From Propionibacteriaceae bacterium UBA7704 (lineage in GTDB: Bacteria; Actinomycetota; Actinomycetes; Propionibacteriales; Propionibacteriaceae): a stretch of DNA of 64,000 bases. Positions 1-8,405 of this stretch are shown piece after piece. Each line of letters begins with the position of its first letter. Position 1 is the first letter of the stretch. The notes under the pieces were generated by a model. That model did not search any database and had not been told where the DNA came from. It saw only the letters and a list, made by a program, of their open reading frames with translations. A program made the translations under genes and the position numbers. The stretch spans positions 62,001 through 126,000 of the forward strand of contig DLGC01000016.1 in the NCBI GenBank assembly GCA_002482525.1, given 5' to 3'.

Positions 1-689
1 AGCAACTGGGTGTCGGGGTCGAATTCCTGGGCGGCGCGCACCAGGTGCACCAGGCCCTTCTGGCGCGTGATGCGTCCCACGAACACCACCAAGGGTCGAT
101 CCCGGTCCACACCCAGGGAGTCCACCACGTCGGTGTCGCCGTCGGGGCGGAACTCATCGGTGTCGATGCCGTTCTTCACCACATGGACGCGAGCCGGGTC
201 GAGCTCGGGGTAGGAATCCAACACATCGCGACGCATGCCTTCACTGACCGAGATCACCGCAGCGGCATCGAGGAAGGCAGACTTCTCCGCCCAACTCGAC
301 ACCCGGTACCCACCGCCGAGCTGTTCTGCTTTCCACGGACGGTGCGGCTCCAAGGAGTGTGAGGTGACCACGTGCGGAACATCGAGCAGTTTGGAGCCCA
401 ACAAGCCCGCGAAATTGGCATACCAGGTGTGGGAGTGGATCACGTCCACCTCGCCGATCGCATTCGCCATCGCCACATCGGTGCCGATCACCCGCACGGC
501 AGCGTTGGCGCCTTCGGGGAAGGTCTCGGGATGGGCCGTGGCGCCTTCCCGAGGCTCGCCCATGCACTGAACCTCGACACTGTCGGCGAAGCGACGCAGT
601 TGGGGCACCAATTGTCCGACATGGACGCCGGCGCCACCATAGATGTGTGGGGGGTACTCGCGGGTCAGGATGGATACACGTAAGGCCAT
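1..689 (-). CDS. glgA: Glycogen synthase, GT4 family, GlgA/GlgM type (3' end outside window)
   Basis: Transfers glucose from a nucleotide sugar to a growing alpha-glucan or to glucose-1-phosphate, in the cytoplasm. About 229 codons are visible from the ATG at 689; the C-terminal half lies beyond position 1. Reading inward, the protein begins MALRVSILTREYPPHIYGG, then has an HTWYANFAGLL segment, SHSLEPHRPWKAEQLGGGYR, an AAVISVSEGMR segment and VFVGRITRQKG, which opens the second Rossmann domain. These are hallmarks of the actinobacterial GT4 glycogen synthase family. It is divergent from glgC, whose product makes ADP-glucose, so the two share a 135-base control region. Whether the product is linear glucan (GlgA) or maltose-1-phosphate (GlgM) cannot be told from the visible half. 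Confidence 0.9.
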   Translation of the reverse strand, partial: MALRVSILTREYPPHIYGGAGVHVGQLVPQLRRFADSVEVQCMGEPREGATAHPETFPEGANAAVRVIGTDVAMANAIGEVDVIHSHTWYANFAGLLGSKLLDVPHVVTSHSLEPHRPWKAEQLGGGYRVSSWAEKSAFLDAAAVISVSEGMRRDVLDSYPELDPARVHVVKNGIDTDEFRPDGDTDVVDSLGVDRDRPLVVFVGRITRQKGLVHLVRAAQEFDPDTQL

Positions 690-789
690 GCAGTGATGGT
701 GTCATATCGCCGGTGACGGCGTTTCCGGTTCTGCGTGGAAGCCGGGCATAGAAGTCGGTGAAAATCCGGTGAGCAATTCGCGCGTTTCC

Positions 790-818
790 TTGTCGCCGAC
801 CCCTCCCTGGCCTAGGTT
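790..818 (+). promoter_or_regulatory. glgC promoter giving a leaderless transcript
   Basis: TTGTCG (790-795) and TAGGTT (813-818) are separated by 17 bases. The -10 element ends six bases before the glgC ATG, so transcription would start at or next to the start codon. No Shine-Dalgarno sequence is present. Confidence 0.55.
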
Positions 819-824
819 CAGAGC

Positions 825-2048
825 ATGAGCAGCGGACCGAATGTCCTGTCCATTGTCTTGGCCGGTGGCGAGGGGAAACGGTTGATGCCGCTTACCGCCG
901 ACCGTGCCAAGCCCGCAGTGCCCTTCGGTGGCACCTATCGCCTGATCGACTTCGTGTTGTCCAACCTGGCGAACTCCGATTTGACCAAGGTTTGTGTGCT
1001 CACCCAGTACAAGTCCCACTCTCTGGACCGCCACATCACGCTGACCTGGCGGCTGTCCCCACTGCTGGGCTCTTACGTCACCTCGGTACCTGCCCAGCAG
1101 CGCACCGGCAAGCAGTGGTACCAGGGCAGTGCCGATGCCATCTACCAGTCGATGAACCTGATCAACGACGAGGATCCCGACTATGTGGTGGTCTTCGGAG
1201 CCGACAACATCTACCGGATGAATGTCGACGACATGGTGCAGGCTCACGTCGATTCGGGAATGGACGCCTCCATCGCCGGCATTCGGGTGCCGCGCAGTGA
1301 AGCGTCCGCATTCGGCATCATCGACGCCGGCCCGGACGGCCGGATCAAGGAGTTCTTGGAGAAGCCCATCGATCCGCCGGGTCTTCCCGGTAGTCCGGAG
1401 GAGTCGTTCGCCTCAATGGGCAACTACGTGTTCACCCGAACCGCCTTCGTCGATGCGCTCATCGCGGACGCGTCGGATCCGGCCTCGCGTCACGACATGG
1501 GCGGGAACATCATCCCCAACTTCGTGAATCAGGGTCGTGCTCAGGTGTACGACTTCACCTCCAACAATGTGCCCGGCGCCACGGAGAAGGACCGCAACTA
1601 CTGGCGTGATGTCGGCACCATCGAGGCCTACCACGCCGCCCACATGGATCTGGTGTCGGTTGAGCCCGAGTTCAACCTGTACAACCGCAAATGGCCGATC
1701 TGGTCCTCACAGGCCCAGCTGCCCGGCGCCAAGTTCACGCTGCGCGGTACCGCGGAGGATTCCATCGTCAGCGCGGGCTGCATCATCTCCGGCGGCGATG
1801 TGGACCGATCAGTGCTCTCTCCCAATGTCATGGTCGACAAGTGGGCCAAGATCGAGCAGTCGATCGTGTTCTCCGGCTGCCGTATCGGACGGAACGCTGT
1901 GGTGCGCAACGCGATCTTGGACAAGAACGTCGTGGTGCCCGACGGCGTGGAGATCGGGGTGGATCCGGATCACGATCGGGAGCGCGGTTTCCATGTGGAA
2001 AAGGGCATCACCGTGGTCGCCAAGAACGTCGTGGTTCCCCACAACTGA
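825..2048 (+). CDS. glgC: Glucose-1-phosphate adenylyltransferase (ADP-glucose pyrophosphorylase)
   Basis: Makes ADP-glucose from glucose-1-phosphate and ATP, the committed step of bacterial glycogen synthesis. At 407 residues it has the usual length. The nucleotidyltransferase signature LAGGEGKRLMPLT is at residues 12-24, followed by KPAVPFGGTYRLIDF; the QGSADA and GNYVF motifs and a C-terminal left-handed beta-helix region are also visible (roughly residue 285 onward). The ATG start is placed by the leaderless promoter just upstream and by alignment of the N-terminus with the family. Divergent from glgA. The enzyme is normally allosteric (sugar-phosphate activated); effector preference is not readable here. 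Confidence 0.96.
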   Translation: MSSGPNVLSIVLAGGEGKRLMPLTADRAKPAVPFGGTYRLIDFVLSNLANSDLTKVCVLTQYKSHSLDRHITLTWRLSPLLGSYVTSVPAQQRTGKQWYQGSADAIYQSMNLINDEDPDYVVVFGADNIYRMNVDDMVQAHVDSGMDASIAGIRVPRSEASAFGIIDAGPDGRIKEFLEKPIDPPGLPGSPEESFASMGNYVFTRTAFVDALIADASDPASRHDMGGNIIPNFVNQGRAQVYDFTSNNVPGATEKDRNYWRDVGTIEAYHAAHMDLVSVEPEFNLYNRKWPIWSSQAQLPGAKFTLRGTAEDSIVSAGCIISGGDVDRSVLSPNVMVDKWAKIEQSIVFSGCRIGRNAVVRNAILDKNVVVPDGVEIGVDPDHDRERGFHVEKGITVVAKNVVVPHN

Positions 2049-2066
2049 GGCTGGTTCGATCCAGGC

Positions 2067-2726
2067 TCAGTTGCGGACCGCCACCAGCAGGCCGTCGCCG
2101 ATCGGGAGCAGTGCGGTGGTGAACGCGCCGCTTTCCTGGACGGCGACCAGGGCCTCGCGGATGATCAACGGCTCATCGTCCTCATTGCGGTCGTCGGCGA
2201 CCAGCCCGCCCCACAAGGCGTGATGCATCACGAGGACCCCTCCGGAGCGCAGCAGGCGTTCGCCCTGAGCGACGTATTCCACGTATTCCAGTGGATCGCC
2301 GTCGACGTAGACGAGGTCGTAGGCGCTGTCGCTGAGCTTGGGCAACACCAACAGCGGTTGTCCAGTGATCAAGCGAGCGCGTCGAGACGGTATACCAGCA
2401 CCGGTGAGGACTTCCCGGGCGACGATCTGATCGTCGGCATCGGGGTCGATGCTGGTCAGCACGCCATCGGGATCCATGCCGTCCAGCAACGCAGCCGCCG
2501 ACACCCCGGTACCGGTTCCGATCTCGACCGATGCCCGTGCTTTCACGCTCCGGGCCAGCAGGGTGAGCACGGATGCGACGCCGGGACTGATCGTCTCGGT
2601 GCCCAGCTCTTCAGCACGACGACGGGCGGCGCGGCCGCCATCGGATTCGCCCGCGAAACCCTCAGCGAAAGCCTGGGTGTTGGTCCACAGGCCCGCTGTT
2701 CCAGAATTCTTTCCCACTGGGTTCAC
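2067..2726 (-). CDS. SAM-dependent O-methyltransferase (Rv1220c-like)
   Basis: A 219-residue class I methyltransferase of the small O-methyltransferase family (PF01596 type). It shows the SAM-binding EIGTGTGVSAAALL loop, acidic DPD after the second strand, DLVYVDGDP motif and LLRSGGVLVMHHALW near the C-terminus. Substrate is unknown. An upstream ATG at 2765 would add 13 residues, but GTG at 2726 is preferred: homologous proteins lack the basic extension, and a TAGGCT -10 element (2734-2739 on the minus strand) sits seven bases before it, typical of a leaderless start. It converges on glgC with only 18 bases between stop codons; mycobacteria carry a homologue near glgC too. Confidence 0.82.
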   Translation of the reverse strand: MNPVGKNSGTAGLWTNTQAFAEGFAGESDGGRAARRRAEELGTETISPGVASVLTLLARSVKARASVEIGTGTGVSAAALLDGMDPDGVLTSIDPDADDQIVAREVLTGAGIPSRRARLITGQPLLVLPKLSDSAYDLVYVDGDPLEYVEYVAQGERLLRSGGVLVMHHALWGGLVADDRNEDDEPLIIREALVAVQESGAFTTALLPIGDGLLVAVRN

Positions 2727-2763
2727 AGACGTCAGCCTAGCCTTGCCCCTACCATTGCGTCCC

Positions 2764-2907
2764 ATGAGTCATGTGGTTGTCGCCGAACGAGTCGCAAATG
2801 GCCCTGCCGTCGAGGCCGAGGTCTGCGGCACCGTGAGTGAGGTTGTGGTCGTTCACAGCACCGTTGTTCGAGACGGCGATCCGCTCGTCGTGGTCAAGAC
2901 CGCCTAG
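2764..2907 (+). CDS. Half-lipoyl/biotinyl-like microprotein (47 residues)
   Basis: Forty-seven codons from ATG at 2764. The C-terminal two thirds (EVCGTVSEVVVV, then VVRDGDPLVVV) matches one half of a biotinyl/lipoyl hammerhead fold, like half of the small actinobacterial biotin-carrier protein TB7.3. The biotinylated MKM hairpin is absent, so it cannot be a normal carrier. A TACCAT element eight bases before the ATG could give a leaderless transcript. It is divergent from the O-methyltransferase and stops 11 bases before dapA. It may be a gene remnant, a dimerising half-domain or a fortuitous reading frame; its valine-rich composition and clear fold similarity argue for a real gene. Function unknown. 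Confidence 0.5.
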   Translation: MSHVVVAERVANGPAVEAEVCGTVSEVVVVHSTVVRDGDPLVVVKTA

Positions 2908-2917
2908 GCTGTTCGCC

Positions 2918-3796
2918 ATGAACGTGCCTTTCGGACGCCTGCTCACCGCCCAGGTCACACCTTTTCACGACGACGGATCGCTGAATCTCGACGAAGCCCG
3001 TCGACTGGCTGCCCATCTGGTTGATGTTCAAGGCAATGACGCGCTGGTGATCAACGGCACCACCGGTGAAGCTCCGACGACCAGCGATGCCGAGAAGTTG
3101 GCCCTGTTGGAGGCCGTGATCGCCGAGGTCGGCGACCGGGCGAAGATCGTGGCCGGGGTGGGCACCTTCAACACCGCTCACACCATGGAGTTGGCCAAGC
3201 AGGCCGAGCAGGCCGGTGCTGCGGGTTTGCTGGTGGTGACGCCGTACTACAGCCGTCCGCCGCAGGATGCCGTGGCCGACCATTTTGTGACGGTGGCCGA
3301 GGCCACGACGTTGCCGATCATGATCTATGACATTCCGCATCGCTCCGGCATCGCGGTCGAAACGCCCACGCTGATTCAGCTCGGTGCCCATCCGCAGATC
3401 GTCGCGGTCAAGGACGCCAAGGGCCAGCCGGTGGCCTCCTCGCAGGTCATGAAGGCAACCGGGCTGGCCTACTACGCCGGCGATGACGGTATGACCCTGC
3501 CGCTGATGGCGGTCGGTGGTGTCGGTGTGGTGGGAACCTCGACCCACTTCACCGGACGTGGCACCAAGGCGATGATCCAATCGTTCCTCGACGGCGATGT
3601 GGCCGGCGCAGCCCAGCAGCATGCCGAACTGTTGCCGGTGTTCACCGGGGTATTCGCTACCCAGGGCGCGATGCTGGTCAAGGCGGGCCTGGCCGCCCGT
3701 GGCTTCGCTCCGGGCCCGATGCGCAAGCCGTTGTTGAGCGCATCTGCAGAGCAGGCGGCGACCTTCGTGGCGCTGCTGGAGGCCGCCGGGCTGTGA
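2918..3796 (+). CDS. dapA: 4-hydroxy-tetrahydrodipicolinate synthase
   Basis: Condenses pyruvate with aspartate semialdehyde, the first committed step to diaminopimelate and lysine. 292 residues. The GTTGE motif is at 47-51, the proton-relay tyrosine in YDIPHR near 137, and the Schiff-base lysine in VAVKDAKG at about 165. The ATG at 2918 fits the family N-terminus (VPFGRLLTAQVTPF); a -10-like TAGGCT lies seven bases upstream, so the message may be leaderless. tatB follows 19 bases downstream and may be co-transcribed. The paralogous aldolase families (NanA, KDG aldolase) share the fold, but motif spacing favours DapA. Confidence 0.93.
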   Translation: MNVPFGRLLTAQVTPFHDDGSLNLDEARRLAAHLVDVQGNDALVINGTTGEAPTTSDAEKLALLEAVIAEVGDRAKIVAGVGTFNTAHTMELAKQAEQAGAAGLLVVTPYYSRPPQDAVADHFVTVAEATTLPIMIYDIPHRSGIAVETPTLIQLGAHPQIVAVKDAKGQPVASSQVMKATGLAYYAGDDGMTLPLMAVGGVGVVGTSTHFTGRGTKAMIQSFLDGDVAGAAQQHAELLPVFTGVFATQGAMLVKAGLAARGFAPGPMRKPLLSASAEQAATFVALLEAAGL

Positions 3797-3815
3797 ACAC
3801 TGGGCCGGTTCGATC

Positions 3816-4199
3816 ATGATCGACTTCAACGCTTCCGAGATCGTCATCCTGGTGATCTTGGCGGTCATCATCTTCGGCCCAGAGAAGCTGCCCGGCCTGG
3901 CCCGCAAAGCAGCACGGGTCTTCAACTACGTGCGCAATATCGCCAACGATGCGCAAGGCAAGCTGCGCGAGGAACTCGGCCCCGAATTCGCTGACCTGAA
4001 CCTGGCCGATCTGAACCCCAGGTCGTTAGTCGCCTCCACCTTGTTGGATCCGGTCACCGCCGAGGTGAGCGAGGTGAAGAAGACTCTCGCCGACACCGCC
4101 GAGGGCTTCGGTGCAGGTGTCAACGGAGCCGACGAAGCGCCCGACGACGAGCCGGAACCGGTACCGGCGGTGGTCGCGTTCGATCCGGAGGCCACCTGA
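3816..4199 (+). CDS. tatB: Sec-independent protein translocase subunit TatB
   Basis: 127 residues. One N-terminal membrane helix (residues about 6-20, EIVILVILAVIIFGPEKLP) ends in the FGPEKLP hinge, followed by an amphipathic helix and a long acidic, proline-rich cytoplasmic tail. The length and tail favour TatB over TatA. It would pair with TatC (not in the window) to bind twin-arginine signal peptides. A candidate Tat client in this window is the DUF3048 lipoprotein at 47402. It lies just after dapA. Confidence 0.88.
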   Translation: MIDFNASEIVILVILAVIIFGPEKLPGLARKAARVFNYVRNIANDAQGKLREELGPEFADLNLADLNPRSLVASTLLDPVTAEVSEVKKTLADTAEGFGAGVNGADEAPDDEPEPVPAVVAFDPEAT

Positions 4200-4283
4200 G
4201 GCTGTCGCGCTGAATAGCCGATAAGTGCCGAATTCCGGCTTGGGTGCTCAATCTGTTTCGGTTTAGGCGGTAGCCTCAGCGGC

Positions 4284-5549
4284 GTGAGCGCGACGTCATC
4301 GATCTTCGTTTCCCGGATCAAAGGCTTGCCCATGCTCGACCCCAACGGCGAGCAGGTGGGCAAAGTCAGAGACGTCGTGATCCAGAATCGCTCTGGACGC
4401 CGCTCCCCGAAGGTCAAAGGCCTGGTCGTGGAGCTGTTCGCCCATCGCCGGATCTTCTTTCCGATGGAGCGGGTCCACTCCGTCGACGCCAACCAGGTGA
4501 TCGTGTCCGGCCTGGTGAACACGCGTCGCTTCGAGTCCCGCGAGCGCGAAATGCTGGTAGCCGCTGAGTTGTTCGACCGCACGGTTCACCGCGAGGGCGC
4601 CAACGGCGCAGAAACCATTTTCGACATCGCGATTCAGCGCACCCGCAGCCGGGAGTGGTCACTGGCAGAAGTGGCCCTACGAGAAGCGTCACGACGTCCC
4701 TTCCAGCGCGCCCACGTCACCATCGTGGATTGGTCGGAGGTGCCCGATTTCATCGAGGCTCCCGCCCCGCGAGATGCCGACCAGCAGGTCATGCGACTCA
4801 GCGAACTCAAACCCGCCGACGTGGCTCGCGAGCTTCACGACATGGACCCGCTGCTGCGAGCCAGCGTCGTGCAGGCGATGGACGATGATCGCCTGGCGGA
4901 AGCCTTGGAGGAACTGCCCGAGGACGAGCAGGTCGACGTGATCGCGGCGATGGATACCGAGCGCGCCGCTGATGTTCTCGGCGAGATGGATCCTGACGAC
5001 GCGGCCGACCTGATCGCCGAACTGGAACCCACACTGGCTGAGACGCTGTTGCAGCGTATGGAGCCCGAAGACGCCCAGGACGTTCGCGCCTTGCTGACCT
5101 ACGATGCGTCCACTGCCGGTGGTTTGATGAACCCGGAACCGGTGGTGCTGGGTGTCGATGCCACTGTGGCCGATGCACTGGCACAGGTGCGCCAGGAAGA
5201 AGTGACCCCGGCGATGGCAGCGTTGGCCTTCATCTGTCGCTCGCCGCTGGACACTCCGACGGGGCCGTATCTGGGGGCGGTGCACATTCAACGACTCCTG
5301 CGAGAACCGCCGTCGGTTCCGGTGGTCGAGCTGATCGACCCCAATATCGCGCCGCTGACGCCGCAGAGCAATGTCGCTCAGGTGAGCCGCTATTTCGCCA
5401 CCTACGACTTGGTGTGTGCACCGGTGGTCAATGCCGAACGGCGGCTGCTGGGTGCGGTCACCGTTGATGACGTGCTCGACCACATCCTGCCCAGCGACTG
5501 GCGCGGGGTGCAGTTGGACCGGTTGGAGGTGGAGGTGACCGATGGCTGA
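4284..5549 (+). CDS. PRC-barrel / MgtE N-terminal / CBS domain protein
   Basis: 421 residues, soluble. The first third resembles a PRC-barrel (LDPNGEQVGKVRDVV). The middle (about 170-270) is an MgtE N-terminal superhelix with repeated LHDMDPLLRASVV / ALEELPEDEQVDVI / VLGEMDPDDAADLI units. The end (about 280-415) carries paired CBS motifs. In MgtE these domains sense magnesium and gate the channel; here the membrane channel is missing, so it is likely a cytosolic sensor or partner of a separate transporter. GTG start at 4284 follows a TAGCCT element by seven bases. Overlaps the DUF1003 gene by eight bases, implying coupled translation. A similar protein sits near mrp in mycobacteria. Confidence 0.85.
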   Translation: MSATSSIFVSRIKGLPMLDPNGEQVGKVRDVVIQNRSGRRSPKVKGLVVELFAHRRIFFPMERVHSVDANQVIVSGLVNTRRFESREREMLVAAELFDRTVHREGANGAETIFDIAIQRTRSREWSLAEVALREASRRPFQRAHVTIVDWSEVPDFIEAPAPRDADQQVMRLSELKPADVARELHDMDPLLRASVVQAMDDDRLAEALEELPEDEQVDVIAAMDTERAADVLGEMDPDDAADLIAELEPTLAETLLQRMEPEDAQDVRALLTYDASTAGGLMNPEPVVLGVDATVADALAQVRQEEVTPAMAALAFICRSPLDTPTGPYLGAVHIQRLLREPPSVPVVELIDPNIAPLTPQSNVAQVSRYFATYDLVCAPVVNAERRLLGAVTVDDVLDHILPSDWRGVQLDRLEVEVTDG

Positions 5550-6036
5550 CAAGAATCGCTTGGACACTCCCGGTCGCCGACGAAACGATTGGATCCCGCG
5601 GATGCGGGTGGACGGCGATGCCTTCGGCAGTTTTGCCGAGGAGTTCGCTCGCTGGATGGGGACCGCTCGGTTCCTTTTCTGGATGACGGTGCTGATCATC
5701 GGCTGGCTGGTGTTCAACCTCACCATGAAGGGCCAAGCGCTGGATCCGTGGCCGTTCATGTTCCTGACGCTGGTGTTGTCGTTGCAGGCCTCCTACGCCG
5801 CCCCCCTGATCCTGCTGGCTCAGAACCGTCAGGAGGCGCGGGACCGGGTGAGTCTGGAGCACGACCGCGAGGTTGCGGCGCAGTCACGGGCGGACATGGA
5901 CTTCCTGGCCCGTGAGATCGCCTCGCTGCGGATGCGGATGAATGATGTCGCCACCCGAGACTTCATCCGTTCGGAATTGCGTGACTTGCTGGCCGAACTC
6001 CAGGAATCCGACGACGATTCCGAGCAGTCGGCCTGA
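5542..6036 (+). CDS. DUF1003 membrane protein
   Basis: 164 residues with two membrane helices (about 43-62 and 72-93: FLFWMTVLIIGWLVF and PFMFLTLVLSLQASYAAPLILL). The ASYAAPLILLAQNRQ..RD segment is the DUF1003 signature. The C-terminal 60 residues are charged and helical, probably coiled coil. The start overlaps the preceding MgtE-N/CBS gene, suggesting that the two proteins act together, perhaps in divalent cation handling; that function is inferred from context only. Confidence 0.85.
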   Translation: MADKNRLDTPGRRRNDWIPRMRVDGDAFGSFAEEFARWMGTARFLFWMTVLIIGWLVFNLTMKGQALDPWPFMFLTLVLSLQASYAAPLILLAQNRQEARDRVSLEHDREVAAQSRADMDFLAREIASLRMRMNDVATRDFIRSELRDLLAELQESDDDSEQSA

Positions 6037-6084
6037 TCGCAGTTGGGGTGTCCTGCGGCGGCCTCAAGGCGCGGTTGGGTTGCC

Positions 6085-6136
6085 CTTCGTCAGGCTCAGG
6101 GTGTGGTTGGGTTCTCGTTGGCTGAGCGTGACGAAG
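6085..6136. repeat. Intergenic palindromic repeat (copy 1)
   Basis: Arms CTTCGTCAGGCTCAG and GCTGAGCGTGACGAAG can pair across a short loop. This is the most diverged of four copies in the window (others at 7352, 43775 and 43862). It lies between the DUF1003 gene and mrp. Confidence 0.6.
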
Positions 6137-6188
6137 CCCGCGCCTGACCAACTCGCTCCGTCCGGATCTCCTGACTAAGGTTGAGCTC

Positions 6189-7337
6189 ATGTCTGTTGAA
6201 CTTCAGGCCGCGGTGAATGCGGCCCTGGCCACTGTGATCGATCCTGAGATCCACCGCCCTATCACCGACCTCGACATGGTCGACTCGGTGCGCATCAGTG
6301 ACGATGGCGCGGTCGACATCACGGTGCTGCTGACCATCACCGGTTGCCCCATGGCCAACACCATCGAAGCCGACGTGCGCGAGCGCGTCACCGCCATCGA
6401 GGGCGTCACCAGCTTGGAGCTGACGATGTCGAGCATGAACGACGAGCAGCGGGCAGCGCTGAAGCGCAAATTGCGCGGCGGTCAGGAGGAACGCGACATC
6501 CCGTTCAGCCATCCGGACTCGCGCACCCAGGTGCTGCTGGTGGCCTCCGGTAAAGGTGGCGTAGGGAAGAGCTCGGTCACGGTGAACCTGGCCATGGCGC
6601 TGGCTGCCGCCGGACGCAGCGTCGGCGTGCTCGACGCCGACATCTACGGGCACTCGGTGCCGCAGATGCTCGGTTTGATGGAGTCCAACCCGACGATGGT
6701 CGAGGGCATGATCATGCCGGTCCCGAGCATGGGCCTGAAAGTGATCAGCATCGGCATGCTCAAGGAGAGCCGCGAGCAGGTGATCGCGTGGCGCGGGCCG
6801 ATCCTGGATCGGGCTTTGCAGCAGTTCCTCGCCGATGTGTACTGGGGCGATCTGGACTTCCTGGTGGTCGATCTGCCGCCGGGTACCGGTGATGTGGCGC
6901 TGTCTCTGGGTCAGAAGCTGCCCAATGCGGAGGTGGTCGTTGTGACGACCCCGCAGGCGGCGGCCGCCGAAGTCGCCGAACGCGCCGGCACCATGGCCTC
7001 GATGCTGGAGCAGAAGGTCATCGGTGTGGTGGAGAACATGGCTTTCCTCGACGTGGTCTGCCCTCATTGTGGTCAGAGTCATCGCGTGGATGTCTTCGGA
7101 ACCGGCGGCGGCACCGAAGTGGCTTCCACCTTGACCCAGCGGCTGGGCTACGACGTGCCGCTGTTGGCGCAGATCCCGATGGATCCGGGGATGGCCAGCG
7201 GTGGCGATGATGGTGTGCCGCTGGTGGCCAGCGATCCGACCCGCCCGGCATCGGTGGCGATCACCGCGCTCGCCGAGCAGTTGTCGGCGCGGCGTCCTTC
7301 ACTGGTTGGCAAGAATCTTGGTGTCACGCCGGTCTGA
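6189..7337 (+). CDS. mrp: Mrp/ApbC-family iron-sulfur cluster carrier ATPase
   Basis: 382 residues. An N-terminal MIP18/DUF59 domain (about 5-85, with TGCPM) is followed by a deviant Walker A ATPase (ASGKGGVGKSSVT, 119-131), the VDLPPGTGD motif and a CPHC pair near 291-294 that would hold the bridging Fe-S cluster in the dimer. It delivers clusters to apo-proteins in the cytoplasm. TAAGGT seven bases before the ATG suggests a leaderless message. Flanked on both sides by palindromic repeats, so probably a single-gene transcription unit. Confidence 0.93.
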   Translation: MSVELQAAVNAALATVIDPEIHRPITDLDMVDSVRISDDGAVDITVLLTITGCPMANTIEADVRERVTAIEGVTSLELTMSSMNDEQRAALKRKLRGGQEERDIPFSHPDSRTQVLLVASGKGGVGKSSVTVNLAMALAAAGRSVGVLDADIYGHSVPQMLGLMESNPTMVEGMIMPVPSMGLKVISIGMLKESREQVIAWRGPILDRALQQFLADVYWGDLDFLVVDLPPGTGDVALSLGQKLPNAEVVVVTTPQAAAAEVAERAGTMASMLEQKVIGVVENMAFLDVVCPHCGQSHRVDVFGTGGGTEVASTLTQRLGYDVPLLAQIPMDPGMASGGDDGVPLVASDPTRPASVAITALAEQLSARRPSLVGKNLGVTPV

Positions 7338-7351
7338 TCGGTTGCCGTCGG

Positions 7352-7404
7352 CTTCGACACGCTCAGCCAGCGGCGGTACCTACAGTTCCCTGAGCTTGTC
7401 GAAG
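7352..7404. repeat. Intergenic palindromic repeat (copy 2)
   Basis: Arms CTTCGACACGCTCAGCCA and CCCTGAGCTTGTCGAAG face each other between mrp and the CitE-like gene. It can form a long hairpin and may also serve as a terminator for mrp. Confidence 0.65.
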
Positions 7405-7448
7405 GGCACCCCGCTGTCGGCTTCCAGACGGTGCAATAGGCTTGAAGT

Positions 7449-8405
7449 GTGAGTGAAGCCAGTCGTCCGCAAAGCCGCGCAGTGCCGCGCCGCACCATTC
7501 TGGCCGTGCCGGGTTCCTCCGACCGGTTCATCGAGAAGGCTCGCACGCTGCCCGTCGACGGGCTCTTCCTCGACCTGGAGGATGCGGTTGCGCCGGCGGT
7601 GAAGGCTGAATCGCGAGCGCGCATCATCGAGGCGCTCGAATTCGGTGCGGGATTCGCTGCCGGGCTGGTCACCGTTCGGGTCAACGGCTGGGAGAGTCCG
7701 TGGACCTACGCCGATGTGATCGAGGTCGTCTCCGGCGCCGGTGGCAAGATCGATGCGCTGGTGCTTCCCAAGACCACCTGCGCTGCTGAGGTGAAGGCCT
7801 TGGATCTGCTGCTCACCCAGGTCGAGCACAGTGTCGGACTGCCGGTGGGACGCATCGGCATCGAGGCCCAGATCGAAGATGCCATCGGCTTGCTGCACGT
7901 TTCCGAGATCGCCCAGGCCAGTCCGCGACTGGCGTCCTTGGTTTTCGGCCCGGGGGATTTCATGGCCAGCCTGGGCATGGGGGGTCTGAATGTCGGAGCC
8001 CAACCGGAGGGTTACCCTGCCGATGCCTTCCACCACGTCCTGATGTCGATTCTGGTCGCGGCTCGTGCTCATGGTCTGCAAGCGATCGATGGTCCCTATG
8101 TGGCGATCCGAGATGTCGAAGGCTTCCGTCGCTCCGCGGAACTGAGCGCCGCTTTGGGTTATGACGGCAAATGGGTGCTGCACCCGGCTCAGGTCGATGC
8201 CGGCAACGAGGTGTTTTCACCCCGCGCGGCCGACTTCGAGCGAGCACAGCGAATCATGTTCGCCTACGCTGAAGCGATCGATGCCGCCCATGGTGCGGTC
8301 GGCGCGATCGTGGTCGATGACGAAATGGTTGATGAGGCCGGAGTGAAACTGGCCGCGGCGATCCTCGCCCGAGGGCGTGCCGCCGGAATGGAGGTGACCG
8401 AATGA
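7449..8405 (+). CDS. HpcH/HpaI aldolase, CitE-like acyl-CoA lyase
   Basis: 318 residues of the citrate lyase beta / malyl-CoA lyase family. Visible hallmarks: RTILAVPGSS at the N-terminus, LDLEDAVAP (Mg2+ region), VRVNGW, IGIEAQIEDAIGL with the metal-binding glutamate, FGPGDFM, and GYDGKWVLHPAQV near the C-terminus. Stand-alone CitE-like proteins cleave or condense CoA esters such as malyl-, citramalyl- or beta-methylmalyl-CoA; the exact substrate is not readable and no citrate lyase alpha/gamma genes are nearby. GTG start follows TAGGCT by six bases. The stop overlaps the next gene's ATG (ATGA). Confidence 0.85.
   Translation: MSEASRPQSRAVPRRTILAVPGSSDRFIEKARTLPVDGLFLDLEDAVAPAVKAESRARIIEALEFGAGFAAGLVTVRVNGWESPWTYADVIEVVSGAGGKIDALVLPKTTCAAEVKALDLLLTQVEHSVGLPVGRIGIEAQIEDAIGLLHVSEIAQASPRLASLVFGPGDFMASLGMGGLNVGAQPEGYPADAFHHVLMSILVAARAHGLQAIDGPYVAIRDVEGFRRSAELSAALGYDGKWVLHPAQVDAGNEVFSPRAADFERAQRIMFAYAEAIDAAHGAVGAIVVDDEMVDEAGVKLAAAILARGRAAGMEVTE

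Noticed and set aside
241..705. A 154-codon frame at the left edge on the minus strand
   Set aside because: Arg/Pro-rich shadow; the true gene in this place is glgA in another frame, which is open to the window edge.
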